Shown: positions 33,961 to 42,523, numbered from the stretch's first letter. The stretch: 64,000 nt of DNA from Chitinophaga parva (GCF_003071345.1 NZ_QCYK01000001.1:1178001-1242000), one strand, 5' to 3'. Numbers and translations are program-made. The notes: generated from the letters alone by a model not told the origin.

Positions 33961-34851
33961 TCAGTTGCTGTTTTTAAGTTTTTTGAATGCCTCTCCCAGG
34001 TCGCTCAGCTGGCCGGAATAGGTGTCCAGCGCGGCTTTGCACTCATCCAGGGTTAATTTTTCCCTGTCCAGGTATAGCTTATGGTGGCCCTGGGCCAGCT
34101 TGTCCAGCCCTTTTGCATAAAGGTCCAGTGCTGCATTCTTTGTTTTTGCAGCCTGCACGGCGGCACGGTAATCCTGTACGGCGCGTACACGTTCCCATTG
34201 CGTGGCTTTGGGATCATTGGCGAGGTCTGTATACAGGCCCTGAAGGTAAGCCTGCTGTACCCGTAACTTACCGCCCAGGTTATCCCGGAGGTTGGCTGCC
34301 AGTGCTTGGAGCAGTACCTGTACAGAAGAATCAGCACGGCCGATGTATTCCTTTACTTTCTTTTGTTTTTTAGACCCGGCAATAAGATCGGTCAGTAGTC
34401 CTGCCAGTTTAGTGGAGGCGTCTGCCTGCTCCGCGCTGATGGTCACACTCCCGAAACTGCCGGCCTGCAGGCCTTTGGAAAGGCCCGTCATTTTGTAATG
34501 GGCGGTGCTCTTGTCAGACAGTTTGGCCAGGGCGTCGAAATAAGTATGCAGGGTTTTATAAAGCACGGTGGTTACACTGTCTGCCGTAGCGTCTGCGGCG
34601 CATGCGCAGGGCGGTGTGTCCAGTTTCCCGTCGCGCAGGGAATTAATGTTACAGGCGTCTGTACAGGCCTGAGAAAAGCTGTAGCCAAGGCTGTTATAGT
34701 TTTCCAGCTGGGTGCCGGAGGCCGTGGCATAGTCACTTACATGCTGAAGATTGATGCAGCTGCCCAGCAGCAGGATACAGGCCAGGAGCGGCACGCAGGC
34801 GGCCAGCCAGGGGCGCGTTGGGTGGAGCCGGGGGCGGATAGTGGTGTTCAT
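33961..34851 (-). CDS. Unrecognised helical lipoprotein
   Basis: 296 residues with a lipoprotein signal and lipobox LLGSC (Cys32). A Cys-rich patch follows (ACTDACN and PPCACAAD, near 62-85). The rest is helical and coiled-coil-like to the C-terminus (LDLYAKGLDKLAQGHHKLYL). It forms a two-gene unit with the 130-residue helical protein. The role is unknown. The pair of an exported helical lipoprotein plus a helical partner without export signal is a curious arrangement. Confidence 0.72.
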   Translation of the reverse strand: MNTTIRPRLHPTRPWLAACVPLLACILLLGSCINLQHVSDYATASGTQLENYNSLGYSFSQACTDACNINSLRDGKLDTPPCACAADATADSVTTVLYKTLHTYFDALAKLSDKSTAHYKMTGLSKGLQAGSFGSVTISAEQADASTKLAGLLTDLIAGSKKQKKVKEYIGRADSSVQVLLQALAANLRDNLGGKLRVQQAYLQGLYTDLANDPKATQWERVRAVQDYRAAVQAAKTKNAALDLYAKGLDKLAQGHHKLYLDREKLTLDECKAALDTYSGQLSDLGEAFKKLKNSN

Positions 34852-34914
34852 TTCAGTCAGAACAAAGGTTTTGAAATAAAGGGTTGAATGGATTAAAGGT
34901 AGTGCAATTTTACT

Positions 34915-35973
34915 TCATGCATCAAAGGTGAGCAGGGCATGCTGGCTGGCCGTATGCAGGTCGCGCCACACGCGGTTGATCTCCGTTTCCGGGTTGGCCG
35001 CTGCCATGCCACAATAGGGATACACCATATCCACCTGGTGCAGCGCTACCCGCGCCAGGGAGCGACTATGCCGGCTGATGGCAGTCCGCAAAGCTTCCGG
35101 TACTATCCGCGCTGCCACACAAGCTTCCCAGGCAGCGGCTACACTGTGGTGCAGTGCTTGGCGCTCCTGATCCAGCAGGGTAGTGGCCTGGTGCCGCACC
35201 TGCTGCATAAGCTGGTGCTGTACCCGGGTGGCGCGGGCCTTGGCTTGCAGGTGCTCCGCCGCGACGTCCAGGAAATGAATGGCCATGCCGGCAATATTGG
35301 CTGCCAGCGTGGCTTCTGCCAGTTGTAAAAAGGGAAAGTGATAGAGTGGGCTGCTTATCCGTGCGGCGCCTGCATCTATTTTAAAAAGCCGGCTTTCCGG
35401 GGTCCATACATCATCCACAGCAAACGAATCGCTGCCGGTGGCCACCATGCCCATGGTATGCCAGGTGGGTTGCAGGGTTACTTCACTGCGCAGGAAGGCA
35501 AAGGTAAGCACCTCCTCTGTGCCCGCCAGCTGGCAGTTTGCGGTGAATACCGTAGCATGTTTTACCCCGCTGGCGTACTGCCAGCTGCCCTGCACCCGGT
35601 AGCCGTTGTTTTCCCGTATAGCCGTTCCAGTTATAGCGCCACTACCGGCCAGGCATACCTGCGGGTCTGCAAATATTTCCATGGCAAAGGCCGGGTCCAT
35701 AAAACCACCAAACCAGCCTGCACCCGCACAAAGGGTAAATACCCAGCCCATACTGCCATCAGCCCAGCCCATGGCCTCTTCCAGTGCTACCAGCTGTGGC
35801 AGGGAATATTCCAGGCCGCCGTATGCAGCCGGTACGGCAGCTTTCAGCCACTGCTGCTGGTAAAGCAGGTCCAGTTGTGCAGGGTGCAGTTGCCGCAGGG
35901 CCTCTGCCGCGGCGGCATGAGTGCGTATGGTATCAATAAAGGTGGCCGGTAGCAGCCCGGATGGGTGTGTCAT
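34915..35973 (-). CDS. Acyl-CoA dehydrogenase-like flavoprotein
   Basis: 352 residues from the ATG at 35973 (the frame is open to 36006). The N-terminal helical domain has LKAAVPAAYGGLEYSLPQLV, then the flavin-binding middle with SGAITGTAIRENNGYRVQGS and VDDVWTPESRLF, and the C-terminal helical bundle. The overall pattern fits the acyl-CoA dehydrogenase superfamily, including flavin-dependent monooxygenases of the HsaA/DszC type; the exact reaction is not clear. There is no operon partner. A TACTTTTG box ends 4 bases before the ATG. Confidence 0.82.
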   Translation of the reverse strand: MTHPSGLLPATFIDTIRTHAAAAEALRQLHPAQLDLLYQQQWLKAAVPAAYGGLEYSLPQLVALEEAMGWADGSMGWVFTLCAGAGWFGGFMDPAFAMEIFADPQVCLAGSGAITGTAIRENNGYRVQGSWQYASGVKHATVFTANCQLAGTEEVLTFAFLRSEVTLQPTWHTMGMVATGSDSFAVDDVWTPESRLFKIDAGAARISSPLYHFPFLQLAEATLAANIAGMAIHFLDVAAEHLQAKARATRVQHQLMQQVRHQATTLLDQERQALHHSVAAAWEACVAARIVPEALRTAISRHSRSLARVALHQVDMVYPYCGMAAANPETEINRVWRDLHTASQHALLTFDA

Positions 35974-35977
35974 GCCA

Positions 35978-35985
35978 CAAAAGTA
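35978..35985 (-). promoter_or_regulatory. -7 box next to the start of the flavoprotein gene
   Basis: Minus-strand TACTTTTG matches TAnnTTTG and is followed by TGGC and the ATG. Transcription would start at or next to the start codon, giving a leaderless mRNA. Confidence 0.6.
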
Positions 35986-35992
35986 AAAAGAA

Positions 35993-36026
35993 AACGGGCG
36001 CTGCACGAAATGTGCAACACCCGTTT
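35993..36026 (-). terminator. Terminator overlapping the next promoter
   Basis: AACGGG and TGCAC pair with GTGCA and CCCGTT across small internal bulges. A T-rich tail follows on the minus strand. It ends the 86-residue gene and runs into the promoter of the flavoprotein gene. Confidence 0.6.
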
Positions 36027-36069
36027 GTTATGGGCGGCAATGTGCGCCGCCGGAAGTTGGCTTTTTACG

Positions 36070-36330
36070 CTAGTAAATGTCGCGGGTATAACCGTCGTGC
36101 CGTTTCAGCGTACCCTCGTGACCGTTATAGGGCACATGCCGTTCGTTGTGCACATATTTCATGTGCCCTTTTACAGGAGCCCTGCGGGCAATTTCGTGGT
36201 GCGTTACAACGGTATGGTGACGGTGATGATGAACGGGCTGTTTGGGCGCAGGATGCAGGGGCTGCGCGTGAGCTACGGTGGCGGTGAGCATTGTCATGAA
36301 CAAGGTGCCGCAAAGTAAAATCGCTTTCAT
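36070..36330 (-). CDS. Small exported histidine-rich protein
   Basis: 86 residues. A signal peptide (about 1-22, ending AHAQ) is followed by a His/Pro/Arg-rich mature part with HHHRHHTVVTHHE. It could bind a metal in the periplasm, but no family is recognised. A terminator-like hairpin follows its stop codon. Confidence 0.65.
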   Translation of the reverse strand: MKAILLCGTLFMTMLTATVAHAQPLHPAPKQPVHHHRHHTVVTHHEIARRAPVKGHMKYVHNERHVPYNGHEGTLKRHDGYTRDIY

Positions 36331-36532
36331 GGTATTGCGTTTTTGTTGATAATTAGATACGCAATGAAAGCAGGAGTTTAACAGCGAAGTCTTAATAAAA
36401 ACTTAAAAGCCGGCTGCGACAGCGGCTTTCCCTGGAAGGTATTGTCTTATAATGAGATGGATCCTGTCATCCTGAAAGGATCCCTGTAACCCGTGCGGGA
36501 GAAGGGTTGCTGCCGGCGTATAGCCTTCGTGG

Positions 36533-36799
36533 TTATCCCCTTGAAATGAGGTAAATGCGGTTGTGTACCGGTGCAGGTACTTCTATTTCGCGGTAGGTAA
36601 CATTGTTCTCCAGTGGCTTGGCCATGTCCTCCGGCGGAAGCGCATTGAAACATCCTTCTTTGCCATGGAGATAGATGCTGATATGTTGCAGTGACATGTC
36701 GTTCAGCTCATTTACCTGCTGTACAAAGGCGGCAATCAGGCGTTCCAGTTTCTTTTCGTTGAATGCCTTGCTTGCAGGAAGGGTTGGCTGGGTATTCAT
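36533..36799 (-). CDS. Unrecognised small soluble protein
   Basis: 88 residues from the ATG at 36799, in a frame that extends to 36970. It contains KKLERLIAAFVQQVNELNDM (helix) and SLQHISIYLHGKEG (strands). No family recognised. A TATTTTTG box at 36937-36944 on the minus strand would give a leader of about 130 bases, unusually long for this window. The longer start cannot be excluded, but its upstream residues look uncoded. Confidence 0.55.
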   Translation of the reverse strand: MNTQPTLPASKAFNEKKLERLIAAFVQQVNELNDMSLQHISIYLHGKEGCFNALPPEDMAKPLENNVTYREIEVPAPVHNRIYLISRG

Positions 36800-36936
36800 G
36801 GATGTGTAATTAAAAAGGGTGATAGCTAGTTTTTCTCTCCGTGTTGATCGTAGTTGTAAGTAGATCGCTTTTTCAGAAACGGGTTTTGCGGGGTCAAACG
36901 CCATATCGTGTAAAAAGTGTCCTTTTTGATCTGTAA

Positions 36937-36944
36937 CAAAAATA
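36937..36944 (-). promoter_or_regulatory. -7 box for the 88-residue gene
   Basis: CAAAAATA on the plus strand is TATTTTTG on the minus strand, matching TAnnTTTG. Confidence 0.45.
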
Positions 36945-37109
36945 GAAAATAAATTTATTTCAGGCAGCAAGGAATTTCATTCGTAAAAGGTTTAACACCT
37001 GATGATTTCAGATATGGTGTTTGCCCGCTATATGACTGCAATAAGTGGCTAAAATGACGTATATTTTGTGACGGCAATAACGCCGGTGCAACACCCCCAA
37101 TCCGGGCGG

Positions 37110-37442
37110 ATGAAAAAGCTGTTTTGTTTACACATAGTATTGTTTTGTGCCAATGGTATGTTTGCACAAAGCGTAAAGGCATCGTTGATGAAGCGTTTGC
37201 AGGCCGATCTTACTGCGCGGCCACAGTTGCTTTGCAACCATGCGGTCTCTCCGGACGACCGGCGCACGGCCCTGCAATAAATGGGAGATGGTACGGTGGA
37301 AACCACGGAAGAGCACCGTGTGCTGGCATCCTCCCGCGACTTGGGTCACAGCTACGGACAGTCCGGCCAAAACTATTTCATACGGATATGGATATACGAA
37401 AATGATCACTGGAAAATTTTTACGGAATTACTGGATGCATAA
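37110..37442 (+). pseudogene. Degraded DUF4440/SnoaL-like secreted protein
   Basis: The frame opens with a signal peptide (MKKLFCLHIVLFCANGMFAQ), runs 56 codons and hits TAA at 37278. Directly behind, in the same frame, 53 more codons read VLASSRDLGHSYGQSGQNYF and YENDHWKIFTELLDA, the usual C-terminal strand pair of DUF4440 (NTF2-like) proteins. The middle of the domain (about 50-60 residues) is missing. So the gene carries an internal deletion and an in-frame stop. Confidence 0.65.
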
Positions 37443-37540
37443 TCGAAACAGCCCGCTATATTTGATGCCCCGGCTAACAAAGAAAGCCTGGTGGACATCA
37501 GGCCCGTTCCCAATTAGCCATTAAAAGACATAAGTGTTTG

Positions 37541-37558
37541 CCAGGTAGCGCTACCTGG
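37541..37558. repeat. Perfect 18-bp palindrome
   Basis: CCAGGTAGCGCTACCTGG equals its own reverse complement; flanking TTG/TAA allows three further pairs as RNA. With no T run it looks like a protein-binding site rather than a terminator. Confidence 0.7.
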
Positions 37559-37636
37559 TAACAAGCCGGGAGTGAGGAGCAAGTGAATTTAAAAAATGAG
37601 ATAATGCGATGAGCAGGAGTGCATTGGATATAGTAC

Positions 37637-37668
37637 AAAAAAAGGCCCCCGCAAAAAATTGCAGGGGC
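37637..37668 (-). terminator. Orphan minus-strand terminator
   Basis: GCCCC-GCAA pairs with TTGC-GGGGC around AAAA, one mismatch inside. On the minus strand the stem is followed by CC and about seven T. No minus-strand gene lies between here and 37950, so it may end a small RNA. Confidence 0.7.
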
Positions 37669-37950
37669 ATACCATTTAACCTATATTCTGTACTGTAGCA
37701 TCTAATGAAGGTATAGCGCTTTGGCCGTTTTCAGGCACTTTGGACGCTATCTGACAACATTTTTAAGCACTTTTTAATATTTTGCCCGCTTTCACATTCC
37801 GTTCAAATGTTGTACGGTATAAAGACAGGCAACGGTCATTAAAGTTTAACGCCCGGACTAAAAATTTTTAAATATTTTTTCCGCTACCACAGCGGATTAG
37901 AACGAGATTAAAAGATCGAATTTTACAGTGTATATCATCACTATAATAAC

Positions 37951-38913
37951 ATGAATCGTATAGACCGGCTTACAGCCATCCTGGTACACCTCCAGAGTAA
38001 AAAGATCGTGAAGGCCGCAGAGATAGCAGACCGGTTCAGCATGAGCCTGCGTACGGTGTACCGTGATGTGAAGGCCTTGCAGGAAGCTGGCGTGCCCATT
38101 GGTGCGGAAGCAGGCACAGGCTATTACATCGTGGACGGCTATCACTTACCGCCCGTTATGTTCAGCGAGCAGGAAGCCGCCGCACTGCTTACAGGTGAAA
38201 AAATGATGGAGCAGTTTGGCGATGAAAGTATACGCCAGCAGTTCACCTCTGCCATGCAAAAGATACGTGCCGTGCTGCGGGGCAAGGACAAGGATTTCCT
38301 GGAAAACCTGGAAGCCCAGATTGCCGTACTGAAGCCCGCAAACCCGCAGCAGGACGATTTCCCCAACCGCTTTCTGACACCGCTGCAACAAGCCATCGCA
38401 CGCCAGCAGGTGGTACAACTGGATTACAGCACCGTGATGGAAAGCAACGAAAGCCGCCGCGCCGTAGAGCCCATCGGCCTTTTCCTGAGCCAGCACCGCT
38501 GGCACCTCATTGCCTGGTGCCGCCTGCGCCAGGACTACCGCGATTTCCGGGCAGACCGTATCAAGAGCATGCGGGTGCTGGAAGAAACCTTCACCCGCGA
38601 AAGCCGCATGTCCCTGCAGGAATACCTGGAGGCGCAAAAGAGCCAGCCGGATGACATGCAACACCTGGTGATCGTCCACATGCGCAAGGATGTGGCCCAG
38701 CACATGCAAACTATAAAGCTGCACCATGGCCTGCTCACAGAAGCGCCCATTGAAGATGGTTTTGAAATGACCTTCCTGGTAGGCTGCCTGGATCACTTTG
38801 CCGGCTGGATGATGACCTGTGGCAGGGGCGTAAAGATCATCAGCCCGGTAGAGCTTACCCAGTTGGTGCGCAAGCGGGTAGCGGAGCTACAGGAGCATCA
38901 CGGCATGGCCTGA
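37951..38913 (+). CDS. HTH/WYL-domain transcriptional regulator (YafY type)
   Basis: 320 residues. An N-terminal DeoR-like helix-turn-helix (about 1-60) has RLTAILVHLQSKKIVKAAEI and the recognition region MSLRTVYRDVKALQEAGVPI. The WYL domain (about 135-215) has HRWHLIAWCRLRQDYRDFR, and a C-terminal WCX-like region follows. WYL proteins sense small ligands, often nucleotides or metabolites. The DJ-1/GyrI fusion 73 bp downstream is the likely target or partner (inference). Confidence 0.93.
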   Translation: MNRIDRLTAILVHLQSKKIVKAAEIADRFSMSLRTVYRDVKALQEAGVPIGAEAGTGYYIVDGYHLPPVMFSEQEAAALLTGEKMMEQFGDESIRQQFTSAMQKIRAVLRGKDKDFLENLEAQIAVLKPANPQQDDFPNRFLTPLQQAIARQQVVQLDYSTVMESNESRRAVEPIGLFLSQHRWHLIAWCRLRQDYRDFRADRIKSMRVLEETFTRESRMSLQEYLEAQKSQPDDMQHLVIVHMRKDVAQHMQTIKLHHGLLTEAPIEDGFEMTFLVGCLDHFAGWMMTCGRGVKIISPVELTQLVRKRVAELQEHHGMA

Positions 38914-38986
38914 AAATATTTTGAGAACCTGCTGACATACGGTTGTCACACCCCGGTGGTTCTTTTGTGGTATAAATCCGCCTGCT

Positions 38987-40030
38987 ATGGAAAAACAAAG
39001 GAACTGCTACGTGTTTGTGTATAACGGTTATTCAGACTGGGAGCCTGCGCTGGCCATGTACGGCCTGCATAATTTTTCAGACTTTGCTGTAACCACCTTC
39101 TCCATTGATGGGGCGCCTGTACGCTCCGGCGGCAACCTCTCCGTTACCCCGGACACCTTCCTGGAAGCCCTGCGCCCTGAATCCATCGACCTGCTCATTC
39201 TGCCCGGTGGCATGGCCCTGCAACAAAATGACCCGGCGCTGCACGCCATACTGCCCCTGCTGCGCTACATGATCCAGCAACGCAAGCCGCTGGCCGCCAT
39301 CTGTGGTGCCACCACCCTGCTGGCGCGGAATGGCCTGCTGGACCACGCGGATCATACCAGCAATGCGCTGCAATACCTGCAGCTCACTGCTCCGGAATAC
39401 CAGGCCGCTCCCCGCTACGTGGAGGCGCCCAGTGTAGATGACGGGCAACTGATCACCGCTTCCGGCACCCAGCCCACCGCCTTTGCAGCCAGCATTTTCA
39501 ACCACTTTAACCTGCTGGCCAACCCGGATTTCAAGTTCTGGTTCGGCTTCTTCCAGGCGGGCGCCGCCCCGGGCCTGGAAACGGCGCCCTCCTTCCACTT
39601 CTTTCACCGCCGCTTTACCGTAACCCTGGCCGAAATGCTGGACCTCGTGCGGGAAGCGCCCAAAGAGATCTACAAAGATGCCATTGCCCAGGGCATGGAG
39701 ATCTGCGGCCCGCAACAGTGGCACTATCATGGCTTTGACGGCCACCCGGCCACCCGGGGCGAACTGCGTATAGGCCTTCCGGTAGCGTCCGTCCGTCCGG
39801 TGCAGGGGCCTTACCACCTGGAAGCCACCGCTCCCCTGTCCTGCGTATCTGCCCTGCACAAAGGGGCCTGGGATAAGCTGGAGCAGACTTACTGCCAGTT
39901 GATCACCGGTGCCCGGATGAGCCACCTGCCTCTTACGGGTGAAAGCCGGGAACACTACATCCACTGCGACTTTGAGCACCCTGAAAATAACCTTACCCTG
40001 GTACAGGTAGGCGTGCATGCCGGCGATTAG
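38987..40030 (+). CDS. DJ-1/PfpI domain fused to a GyrI-like ligand-binding domain
   Basis: 347 residues. The N-terminal half (about 1-195) is DJ-1/PfpI-like: FVYNGYSDWEPALAMYGL supplies the conserved Glu18, LLILPGGMALQQND the central strand and turn, and AAICGATTLLARNGLL the nucleophilic Cys. The second half (about 235-347) resembles GyrI/Cass2 effector-binding domains: ELRIGLPVASV, VSALHKGAWDKLEQTY and a final NNLTLVQVGV. This pairing of a possible amidase or glyoxalase with a small-molecule pocket is uncommon in my knowledge. It lies downstream of the WYL regulator and ends at a strong terminator. Confidence 0.85.
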   Translation: MEKQRNCYVFVYNGYSDWEPALAMYGLHNFSDFAVTTFSIDGAPVRSGGNLSVTPDTFLEALRPESIDLLILPGGMALQQNDPALHAILPLLRYMIQQRKPLAAICGATTLLARNGLLDHADHTSNALQYLQLTAPEYQAAPRYVEAPSVDDGQLITASGTQPTAFAASIFNHFNLLANPDFKFWFGFFQAGAAPGLETAPSFHFFHRRFTVTLAEMLDLVREAPKEIYKDAIAQGMEICGPQQWHYHGFDGHPATRGELRIGLPVASVRPVQGPYHLEATAPLSCVSALHKGAWDKLEQTYCQLITGARMSHLPLTGESREHYIHCDFEHPENNLTLVQVGVHAGD

Positions 40031-40126
40031 ATCATGCCGTCCGGCAACATACGTGCAGCCGGTGCAGGCAGCGGGCATCGCCAAAGGGGCCTCACAGGCG
40101 CAACAGGCGGCTCAGACCCAAACAGG

Positions 40127-40162
40127 AAGCCCCGCAGCACTTAAAGCGCTGCGGGGCTTTTT
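40127..40162. terminator. Bidirectional terminator
   Basis: GCCCCGCAGC pairs with GCTGCGGGGC, followed by five T. It ends the DJ-1 fusion transcript. Confidence 0.85.
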
Positions 40163-40183
40163 ATACCATTAAAATGAAGGAAA

Positions 40184-40206
40184 TAAAAAAAGGCCACCCG
40201 GCCTTC
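40184..40206 (-). terminator. Terminator of the acpP-fabF-rnc operon
   Basis: AAGGCC and GGCCTT pair around ACCC. On the minus strand a run of seven T follows. Confidence 0.8.
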
Positions 40207-40233
40207 AAAAAAACATCATTGATAAAGGAAGGT

Positions 40234-40962
40234 TTACCGCTCCCCATCTCCCAGTCCTAGCAGCTCAATGGCTTGCTGGGCGGCTATCTGGCTGGCATCT
40301 TTCTTATTAAAGGCCTTGCCGCTGCAGATCAGTTCCCCGTCTACCATGGCGCCTACCGTAAAGATTCGGCGGCCGCTGTCCATCTGTTCTTCCAGCAGTT
40401 CAAACTCCAGGTTCTTGCCGTTCTTGTTGGCCCATCCATAGAGTTTGTTCTTGTGGTTCATCTCCACTATTTCCAGCGCTTCCAGGTCAATGTAAGGTAC
40501 CAGGAGGCGTTTGTGTACAAACTGTTTGGTACGTTTGTATCCCTTGTCCAGGTATACGGCGCCCACCAGCGCTTCCAGTGTATTCCCGAAGATCTGGCTG
40601 ATCTTCAGGAAGCTGTTGTATTTATCGTAGATAGTAAGTTTGCGCAGGCCCATTTTGATCGCGATATCGTTCAGTTGCTGGCGGTTCACGATCTTGGAGC
40701 GCATCTCGGTGAGGTAGCCCTCTGTTTTGTACGGGTATTTTTTAAAAAGGTAATCGCCGATGATGGCGCCCAGGATAGCGTCTCCCAGGTATTCCAGGCG
40801 CTCGTTGCTCTCCAGGAATTTTTCTTTGCTGGAGCGGTGGCTCAGGGCTACTTCATACAATGCAAAGTTACCCGGGGTGAACCCGAGTAAGTTAAAAAGG
40901 TCTTTATAAAGTTGCCTTTTCTTTGGATTGAATCGGTATAAAAAACCTGGTACTATATTCAC
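40234..40962 (-). CDS. rnc: Ribonuclease III
   Basis: Cleaves double-stranded RNA in rRNA and mRNA processing. About 242 residues. The catalytic domain has the signature NERLEYLGDAILGAIIGDYL, and a C-terminal dsRNA-binding domain follows (NKLYGWANKNGKNLEFELLE, GKAFNKKDASQIAAQQAIEL). The frame extends to 41043 inside fabF, but no ATG is usable. A GTG at 40962 (VNIVPGFLYRF) lies 4 bases after the fabF stop and is chosen. It is third in the conserved acpP-fabF-rnc order. Confidence 0.95.
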   Translation of the reverse strand: MNIVPGFLYRFNPKKRQLYKDLFNLLGFTPGNFALYEVALSHRSSKEKFLESNERLEYLGDAILGAIIGDYLFKKYPYKTEGYLTEMRSKIVNRQQLNDIAIKMGLRKLTIYDKYNSFLKISQIFGNTLEALVGAVYLDKGYKRTKQFVHKRLLVPYIDLEALEIVEMNHKNKLYGWANKNGKNLEFELLEEQMDSGRRIFTVGAMVDGELICSGKAFNKKDASQIAAQQAIELLGLGDGER

Positions 40963-40966
40963 GCTA

Positions 40967-42223
40967 TTATTCGGCAACGAATTTTTTGAAGATAACAGAG
41001 GCGTTGTGCCCACCAAAGCCAAAGGTATTGCACACGGCTGCACGCACCTCCCGCTGTTGCGCTACATTAAAGGTAAAATTTAATTTCGGGTCCAGCTGCG
41101 GATCGTCATTGAAATGATTGATAGTAGGCGGGATGAGGCTATGCTCAATCGCCTTAATGCAGGCAATAGATTCAATGGCACCGGCTGCGCCCAGGAGATG
41201 GCCGGTCATGGATTTGGTAGAACTGATATTGAGATTGTAAGCGGCTTCGCCGAATACGTGCTGGATGGCCTTTATTTCGGCCACATCGCCCAGCGGCGTA
41301 GAGGTGCCGTGTACATTGATGTAATCGATGTCAGTAGGTTGCATCCCTGCATCTGCCAGGGCTCGGCTCATAACGAGGCGGGCACCCAGGCCTTCCGGAT
41401 GGGGAGCGGTAAGGTGGTAAGCATCTGCAGAAGCGCCGCCACCAGCCAGTTCGCAATAGATATGGGCCCCACGTTCCATGGCATGCTCATAGGCTTCCAG
41501 CACAATGGCGCCGGCGCCTTCACCCATCACAAAGCCATCCCGGTCCAGGTCAAACGGGCGGGAAGCGGTGAGGGGATCATCATTGCGTTCAGAAAGGGCT
41601 TTCATGGCGTTGAAGCCGCCCACGCAGGCTTCGTTGATCACGTTTTCGGAACCGCCGGTCACGATCACATCGGCCATACCATAACGGATATGGTGCATGG
41701 CTTCAATGATGGCATTGGTGGCAGAAGCACAGGCCGAGGCTACCGCAAAGTTGGGGCCGCGGAATCCATGGCGCATGGAGATCTGGCCAGCAGCAATATC
41801 CAGGATAAGACGGGGGATCAGGAAGGGACTGAAGCGGGGCGTACCATCGCCGGTATAAAATTCTTTTAGCTCGTTGCAGAAGCCGATCATGCCGCCTATG
41901 CCGGACGCCCAGATCACACCGATGCGGTCCAGGTTAACACTATTGCGGTCGATCTTTGCATCAAGTACCGCCTCATCAGCGGAGATGAGGGCCGTTTGGG
42001 TGAAAGGGTCCATTTTACGGGCCTCTTTCTTCTCTAAATAGTTGGTAGGGTCAAAGTCTTTTAACTCACAGGCAAAGCGGGTCTTAAACTTAGAAGCGTC
42101 AAATTGCTTGATTAACCCGGCGCCGGAAACACCGTTCGCCAATCCCTGCCAGTATGCGGCGGTAGAATTGCCGAGCGGTGTCAGTGCGCCTAAACCGGTA
42201 ACGACTACTCGTCTTGGTTGCAT
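40967..42223 (-). CDS. fabF: 3-oxoacyl-ACP synthase II
   Basis: Elongates fatty acyl chains by condensing acyl-ACP with malonyl-ACP in the cytoplasm. 418 residues, the usual length. The start RRVVVTGLGALTPLG, nucleophile Cys165 in VASACASATNAI, catalytic His in NVHGTSTPLGD and second His in SMTGHLLGAAG are all present. It sits 23 bp after acpP and 4 bp before rnc. No anomalies. Confidence 0.98.
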   Translation of the reverse strand: MQPRRVVVTGLGALTPLGNSTAAYWQGLANGVSGAGLIKQFDASKFKTRFACELKDFDPTNYLEKKEARKMDPFTQTALISADEAVLDAKIDRNSVNLDRIGVIWASGIGGMIGFCNELKEFYTGDGTPRFSPFLIPRLILDIAAGQISMRHGFRGPNFAVASACASATNAIIEAMHHIRYGMADVIVTGGSENVINEACVGGFNAMKALSERNDDPLTASRPFDLDRDGFVMGEGAGAIVLEAYEHAMERGAHIYCELAGGGASADAYHLTAPHPEGLGARLVMSRALADAGMQPTDIDYINVHGTSTPLGDVAEIKAIQHVFGEAAYNLNISSTKSMTGHLLGAAGAIESIACIKAIEHSLIPPTINHFNDDPQLDPKLNFTFNVAQQREVRAAVCNTFGFGGHNASVIFKKFVAE

Positions 42224-42246
42224 TAAAACAAATCTGATTAGTAGGA

Positions 42247-42483
42247 TTATTTTACGTGTTCTTCCAGGTAAGCAACTGCCTGGCCAACAGTGGTAATAGT
42301 TTCAGCTTGTTCGTCAGGAATGGAGATGTTGAATTCTTTTTCGAATTCCATGATCAGTTCTACCGTATCCAAAGAGTCAGCGCCTAAGTCGTTGGTAAAG
42401 CTGGCTTCAGGAGTTACCTCAGCTTCTTCAACGCCTAATTTGTCAATAATGATCTTTTTAACTCTTGATGCAATGTCTGACAT
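42247..42483 (-). CDS. acpP: Acyl carrier protein
   Basis: Carries growing acyl chains on a phosphopantetheine arm. 78 residues starting [10 protein letters not shown] at 42483 (the frame extends upstream without meaning). Ser37 in [14 protein letters not shown] is the attachment site, and the protein is strongly acidic as expected. It is the first gene of acpP-fabF-rnc; a -7 box lies 33 bases upstream. Confidence 0.98.
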   Translation of the reverse strand: MSDIASRVKKIIIDKLGVEEAEVTPEASFTNDLGADSLDTVELIMEFEKEFNISIPDEQAETITTVGQAVAYLEEHVK

Positions 42484-42515
42484 AATTTTAAGTGTTTTTG
42501 GTTTAAACTTGAGTG

Positions 42516-42523
42516 CAAAAATA
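42516..42523 (-). promoter_or_regulatory. -7 box of the acpP operon
   Basis: Minus-strand TATTTTTG fits TAnnTTTG, with TTGG about 17 bp further up as a possible -33 element. Confidence 0.6.

Larger units (their letters stand above)
37443..37950. other. 508-bp region before the WYL regulator
   Basis: No gene is seen. It holds an 18-bp palindrome, a minus-strand terminator without a gene (both listed separately), an inverted repeat ATAGCG...CGCTAT at about 37702-37740, and AT-rich DNA up to 37950. Confidence 0.6.
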
